Source: Deltaproteobacteria bacterium
GTDB taxonomy: Bacteria > Desulfobacterota > Desulfuromonadia > Desulfuromonadales > Geopsychrobacteraceae
NCBI GenBank assembly: GCA_024280485.1
Contig: JAJRQB010000056.1
Coordinates: 20,932 to 84,931 of the forward strand
Length of the DNA: 64,000 nucleotides
Direction of reading: 5' to 3'
Positions 61,792 through 64,000 of the stretch are shown piece after piece; the first letter of the stretch is position 1, and the number at the start of each line of letters is the position of its first letter. Under the pieces are notes generated by a model. The model saw only the letters and a program-made list of their open reading frames with translations. It searched no databases and was not told the origin of the DNA. A program made the position numbers and the translations under genes.

Positions 61792-62001
61792 ATGAGTTAT
61801 AAGCTGGCCGAACGTCTCGAACAGCCACGCATTGAAACCGATCGCTTACGCGACCTGCCAGACTGTTACAAAATCAAACGGAGAAACGCCGGTTATCGGT
61901 TGGTGTATCAGATTGAGAATCAACAAATTCTGGTGACGGTGGTCGCTGTCGAACGCAGGGATCGCGTCTCTGTCTATCGTTTGACGGAGACGCGCATTTG
62001 A
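61792..62001 (+). pseudogene. relE copy with a 75-bp internal deletion
   Basis: The frame starts MSYKLAERLEQPRIE and then follows the intact toxin at 58108 almost to the end (PDCYKIKRRNAGYRLVYQ). In the intact gene, AGCTGGC occurs at 58118 and 58193, exactly 75 bp apart. The deletion here removes one repeat and the 25 codons between, in frame. The lost part is the N-terminal strand and helix of the fold. Only the last codons of an antitoxin gene remain upstream (CTTGATGAG), so it is a dead module. Confidence 0.8.
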
Positions 62002-62017
62002 ATCACCTCAAAGTTTT

Positions 62018-62218
62018 TCACAGCAACGGCTTAAGAAATTTGTCAAAGGTAACCTGCTGCTTGCCGGTCAACAGATCATAATCCCCATCATTATCGAGCA
62101 GGAAGGTGCCAACGCCAATAACGGTCTTAGGCAGATAGCCAGTTCCAGCTACAATCTTTTCGATTCTATCGGTCCGCTTGAGGATCAGGTGGTTCAGCGC
62201 TCTCAGGTCGATTTCCAT
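62018..62218 (-). CDS. Small hypothetical protein (66 residues)
   Basis: Unrecognised. It begins MEIDLRALNHLILKRTDRIE, is mostly helical then strand-like (LPKTVIGVGTFLLDNDGDYD), and has no Cys. GGAG lies 6 bases before the ATG at 62218. It is convergent with the relE remnant and points away from fliW's terminator. It could be a real small gene judging by its ribosome site and normal composition. Confidence 0.5.
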   Translation of the reverse strand: MEIDLRALNHLILKRTDRIEKIVAGTGYLPKTVIGVGTFLLDNDGDYDLLTGKQQVTFDKFLKPLL

Positions 62219-62314
62219 ATGTTCTCCAGTTGGGTAAATTACAATTCTTGCGCGAGTCTAAAAGATCGCGCCTCAGCAGACAAGGACGAAGAATTTTACC
62301 GCTGCAAAATGTAT

Positions 62315-62355
62315 AAAAAAATCTCCTCTGTCGTTATTGACAGAGGAGATTTTTT
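62315..62355 (-). terminator. Intrinsic terminator after fliW
   Basis: AAAAAATCTCCTCTGTC and GACAGAGGAGATTTTTT form a perfect 17-bp stem with a GTTATT loop, ending in T-runs on both strands. It lies 27 bp after the fliW stop, so it closes the flagellar/csrA transcript, and could also stop plus-strand transcription. Confidence 0.92.
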
Positions 62356-62381
62356 GTAGCAGCAGAAGAGGAGGACATTAT

Positions 62382-62843
62382 CTATTTAGCGGAAACAGTC
62401 TCGGCTCTCTCAGGCGCAGCCTTAACCTCAGGCAAAGGAGTGCGGCTTTGGTACTTGGTCTTCTCCAGAATGACCTGCAATCCACGGCATTTTCCAGGTG
62501 AGTAAAGGATCGGCGCTTGCAGATTGAGAGTGATTTTTTTGTCGAGGTGAACAGTCACCACCGACAAACTGAGGCATTCCTCCGGATTTTCGAGTCCGAG
62601 CTTGGCACACTCATTCGGGTCGGGAACCACCTTGTAATCGAAAAAGAAATTGGTCGGATCGGTCAGCACAAAAGCGATTTGCGCATCATCGACACTCTGT
62701 ATCCAGAAGAGAAGACCTTCTTTACTGCTCGGAATCACCACAAATTCATGCAGGTGTTCAAAACCGATCAACCCCTCTGGAAAACTGAGCGTTTTTTTCG
62801 GATCGTATTCAATCTCACCAAAGCGGGACATGATTTTCTTCAT
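62382..62843 (-). CDS. fliW: FliW flagellar assembly factor / CsrA antagonist
   Basis: A 153-residue protein. [20 protein letters not shown] and [14 protein letters not shown] are the FliW start, and [19 protein letters not shown] and [19 protein letters not shown] are further conserved stretches. FliW binds flagellin and CsrA and so links flagellar assembly to flagellin translation. It overlaps csrA by 4 bp. The last 20 residues (Ala/Pro/Glu-rich) are variable. Confidence 0.94.
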   Translation of the reverse strand: MKKIMSRFGEIEYDPKKTLSFPEGLIGFEHLHEFVVIPSSKEGLLFWIQSVDDAQIAFVLTDPTNFFFDYKVVPDPNECAKLGLENPEECLSLSVVTVHLDKKITLNLQAPILYSPGKCRGLQVILEKTKYQSRTPLPEVKAAPERAETVSAK

Positions 62844-63079
62844 ATTTTTTTCTCCGGCAAAAGGCTTTGACTCAGGCTGTCAAGATCGTTGATATCCCAT
62901 TGGGTCGCGTCCCTGTTCTCCTGAATGATTCGTTCATAAACTTCAAGACGGTGGACCTTGATTGTGCGTGGCGCATCGATCCCGATCCTTACTCCGCCGC
63001 CCTTGAGTTCAACAATCGTAATTTGGATATCGTCACCAATGACGATCCCTTCACCCTCTTTGCGTGTCAAAACAAGCAT
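62840..63079 (-). CDS. csrA: CsrA translational regulator
   Basis: A 79-residue RNA-binding protein. [20 protein letters not shown] and [22 protein letters not shown] include the conserved RNA-contact residues at both edges. It is followed by fliW with translational coupling, the arrangement seen where FliW antagonises CsrA. GGAGG precedes the ATG. Confidence 0.96.
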   Translation of the reverse strand: MLVLTRKEGEGIVIGDDIQITIVELKGGGVRIGIDAPRTIKVHRLEVYERIIQENRDATQWDINDLDSLSQSLLPEKKI

Positions 63080-63145
63080 GTCGCCCTCCTGGCTATAGCC
63101 CCGGATCTGCTCCGCAGTCCGGGTTTGATGTTGTTATGCCCAAGT

Positions 63146-63312
63146 TAGCAGCCTGTCGGGCGTTCCATGAACCGGCTGTAAATTCGTTCATTTGGACCAG
63201 ATTCCCGCTCCTTTTTGCCCCATAGCTATGGCTATGAGCCTGCAATCGAGCGAAAACCTGACCTCAAACGCTCAAATTTTCGCTTCGGTCCGGCAAGTCC
63301 GACAGACTGCTA
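63146..63312. mobile_element. Inverted-repeat-flanked non-coding element (MITE-like)
   Basis: TAGCAGCCTGTCGG at 63146-63159 and CCGACAGACTGCTA at 63299-63312 are inverted with 13 of 14 matches. The 167 bp between carry further internal inverted pairs (CATAGCTATG; GCGAAAA/TTTTCGC) and no gene. The right end overlaps the flgJ stop. A partial copy of the end, TAGTAGCCTGTCGG, is at 53626. It fits a miniature inverted-repeat element or a dispersed hairpin repeat. Confidence 0.6.
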
Positions 63313-63612
63313 GTTATCAGCCTTTTGCATCTGCTCCAGCAGCATTTCAGCCAAGCCTATTCCCCCATGGACTGAAAGCTGTTTCGCGGCTTCCATATCC
63401 TGCAAATCGAAATAAATTTCTTCAGCTTGACCGCGCGGCAACAAACCTCCTTCCGGGACGGTTTGGCGCATCCCCTTAAAGACCTGCTGAATGAAGATCG
63501 CTTCAAAATCTTGCGCGGTCTGCTTCATCCTCTGCTTATCAGAACTCGCTGCGGAACCGGAGTTTTGCAGAGCTTGCGATATAAGCATTCTGGCCTGTGC
63601 GTCAATTTCCAT
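63310..63612 (-). CDS. flgJ: Rod-binding protein FlgJ, short form
   Basis: A 100-residue FlgJ N-terminal (rod-binding) domain without the muramidase domain, the usual form in delta-proteobacteria. TAQDFEAIFIQQVFKGMRQT and GGIGLAEMLLEQM are the family landmarks. The frame extends to 63651, but the ATG at 63612 (MEIDAQARML) lies 17 bp after flgI. No strong Shine-Dalgarno is seen directly before it. Its stop codon lies within the inverted-repeat element. Confidence 0.88.
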   Translation of the reverse strand: MEIDAQARMLISQALQNSGSAASSDKQRMKQTAQDFEAIFIQQVFKGMRQTVPEGGLLPRGQAEEIYFDLQDMEAAKQLSVHGGIGLAEMLLEQMQKADN

Positions 63613-63628
63613 AAAGTTCGTCAGTCTC

Positions 63629-64000
63629 CTATAGCACCACCAGCTCGGCATACAGCGCGCCGGAAGCCTTAATCGCCTGGAAAATAGCGATCAGATCGCG
63701 CGGGCTCGCCCCGATTGCATTCAGGGCACTGGCGACCTCACCGATACTTACCCCCATGCTCATCACGATCAGATTCCCTTTATCCTCGCTGACGGTAACC
63801 GAGGTCTCTGGAACAACGACCGTATCGCCTTTTCCAAAAGCGTTTGGCTGGGAAACCGACGCTGATTCACTAATCACCAGGTTCAGGTTGCCATGCGAAA
63901 CCGCTACGGTCGAGATCCGCACATCGCTCCCCATAACAATAGTCCCGGTTTTCTCATTCACGACAATCCGTGCAACTCTGTCGGGGATAACGTCAAGAGC
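63629..64000 (-). CDS. flgI: Flagellar P-ring protein FlgI, C-terminal fragment
   Basis: The last 123 residues of FlgI, which forms the P-ring around the rod in the periplasm. DVIPDRVARIVVNEKTGTIV and VVVPETSVTVSE are characteristic, and the end reads IKASGALYAELVVL. The gene continues beyond the right edge of the window. Confidence 0.93.
   Translation of the reverse strand, partial: ALDVIPDRVARIVVNEKTGTIVMGSDVRISTVAVSHGNLNLVISESASVSQPNAFGKGDTVVVPETSVTVSEDKGNLIVMSMGVSIGEVASALNAIGASPRDLIAIFQAIKASGALYAELVVL

Overview
The window reads as a chromosomal segment of an anaerobic delta-proteobacterial respirer of the Desulfuromonadia (Geobacter / Desulfuromonas / Pelobacter relatives). This is an inference from content, not a database match. 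The pointers are a 14-gene nuo operon with a NuoF carrying extra ferredoxin domains, an OmpB-like secreted multicopper oxidase behind a GEMM-I-type cyclic-dinucleotide riboswitch, a UGA-containing AhpD/CMD-like selenoprotein, tandem FKBP isomerases, and csrA-fliW beside flgIJ.

Layout. 1-1455: recQ start and a UbiD-family decarboxylase (minus). 1489-16690: nuoABCDEFGHIJKLMN (minus), with a good promoter and palindrome upstream of nuoA and an intrinsic terminator after nuoN. 16877-19756: a likely operon of ABC-2 exporter ATPase, permease, AhpD-like selenoprotein and Hsp33 (minus). 19894-20454: PduO-type cobalamin adenosyltransferase. 20913-35661: a G+C-rich plus-strand locus with Rnf genes in the unusual order B-[giant PFOR-like fusion]-C-D-G-E-A, followed by a gamma-alpha 2-oxoacid oxidoreductase subunit, a TPP beta subunit and a paralogue of the fusion's C-terminal part that has lost the TPP motifs. 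35767-38189: three FKBP-type isomerases. 38344-41195: multicopper oxidase and its riboswitch. 41411-43800: a 34-residue membrane peptide and a NarL-type two-component pair.

44072-62220 is an accessory region rich in defence, repair and toxin-antitoxin functions. It holds a Pycsar-effector-like membrane protein, SbcC and SbcD with a GxxExxY gene and a family of phased palindromic repeats between and around them, Fic, an HDOD response regulator, a REP-associated transposase with its repeats, a Shedu nuclease with a WYL-like partner, a DUF2779 nuclease, a Phd/RelE module with two broken relE copies, AlkA, and an AbiE-like HTH/nucleotidyltransferase pair. Gene fragments (alkA tail, DUF2779 head, relE pieces) show repeated partial duplication and deletion here. 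62315-64000 returns to core genes: fliW, csrA, flgJ, flgI.

The most noteworthy system is the Rnf/2-oxoacid-oxidoreductase locus. Genes that could reduce ferredoxin and genes for the ferredoxin:NAD ion pump overlap as one transcription unit, suggesting dedicated coupling of 2-oxoacid oxidation to Rnf. Coordinates are chosen starts; several differ from the longest open frame, with the reason given in each entry.
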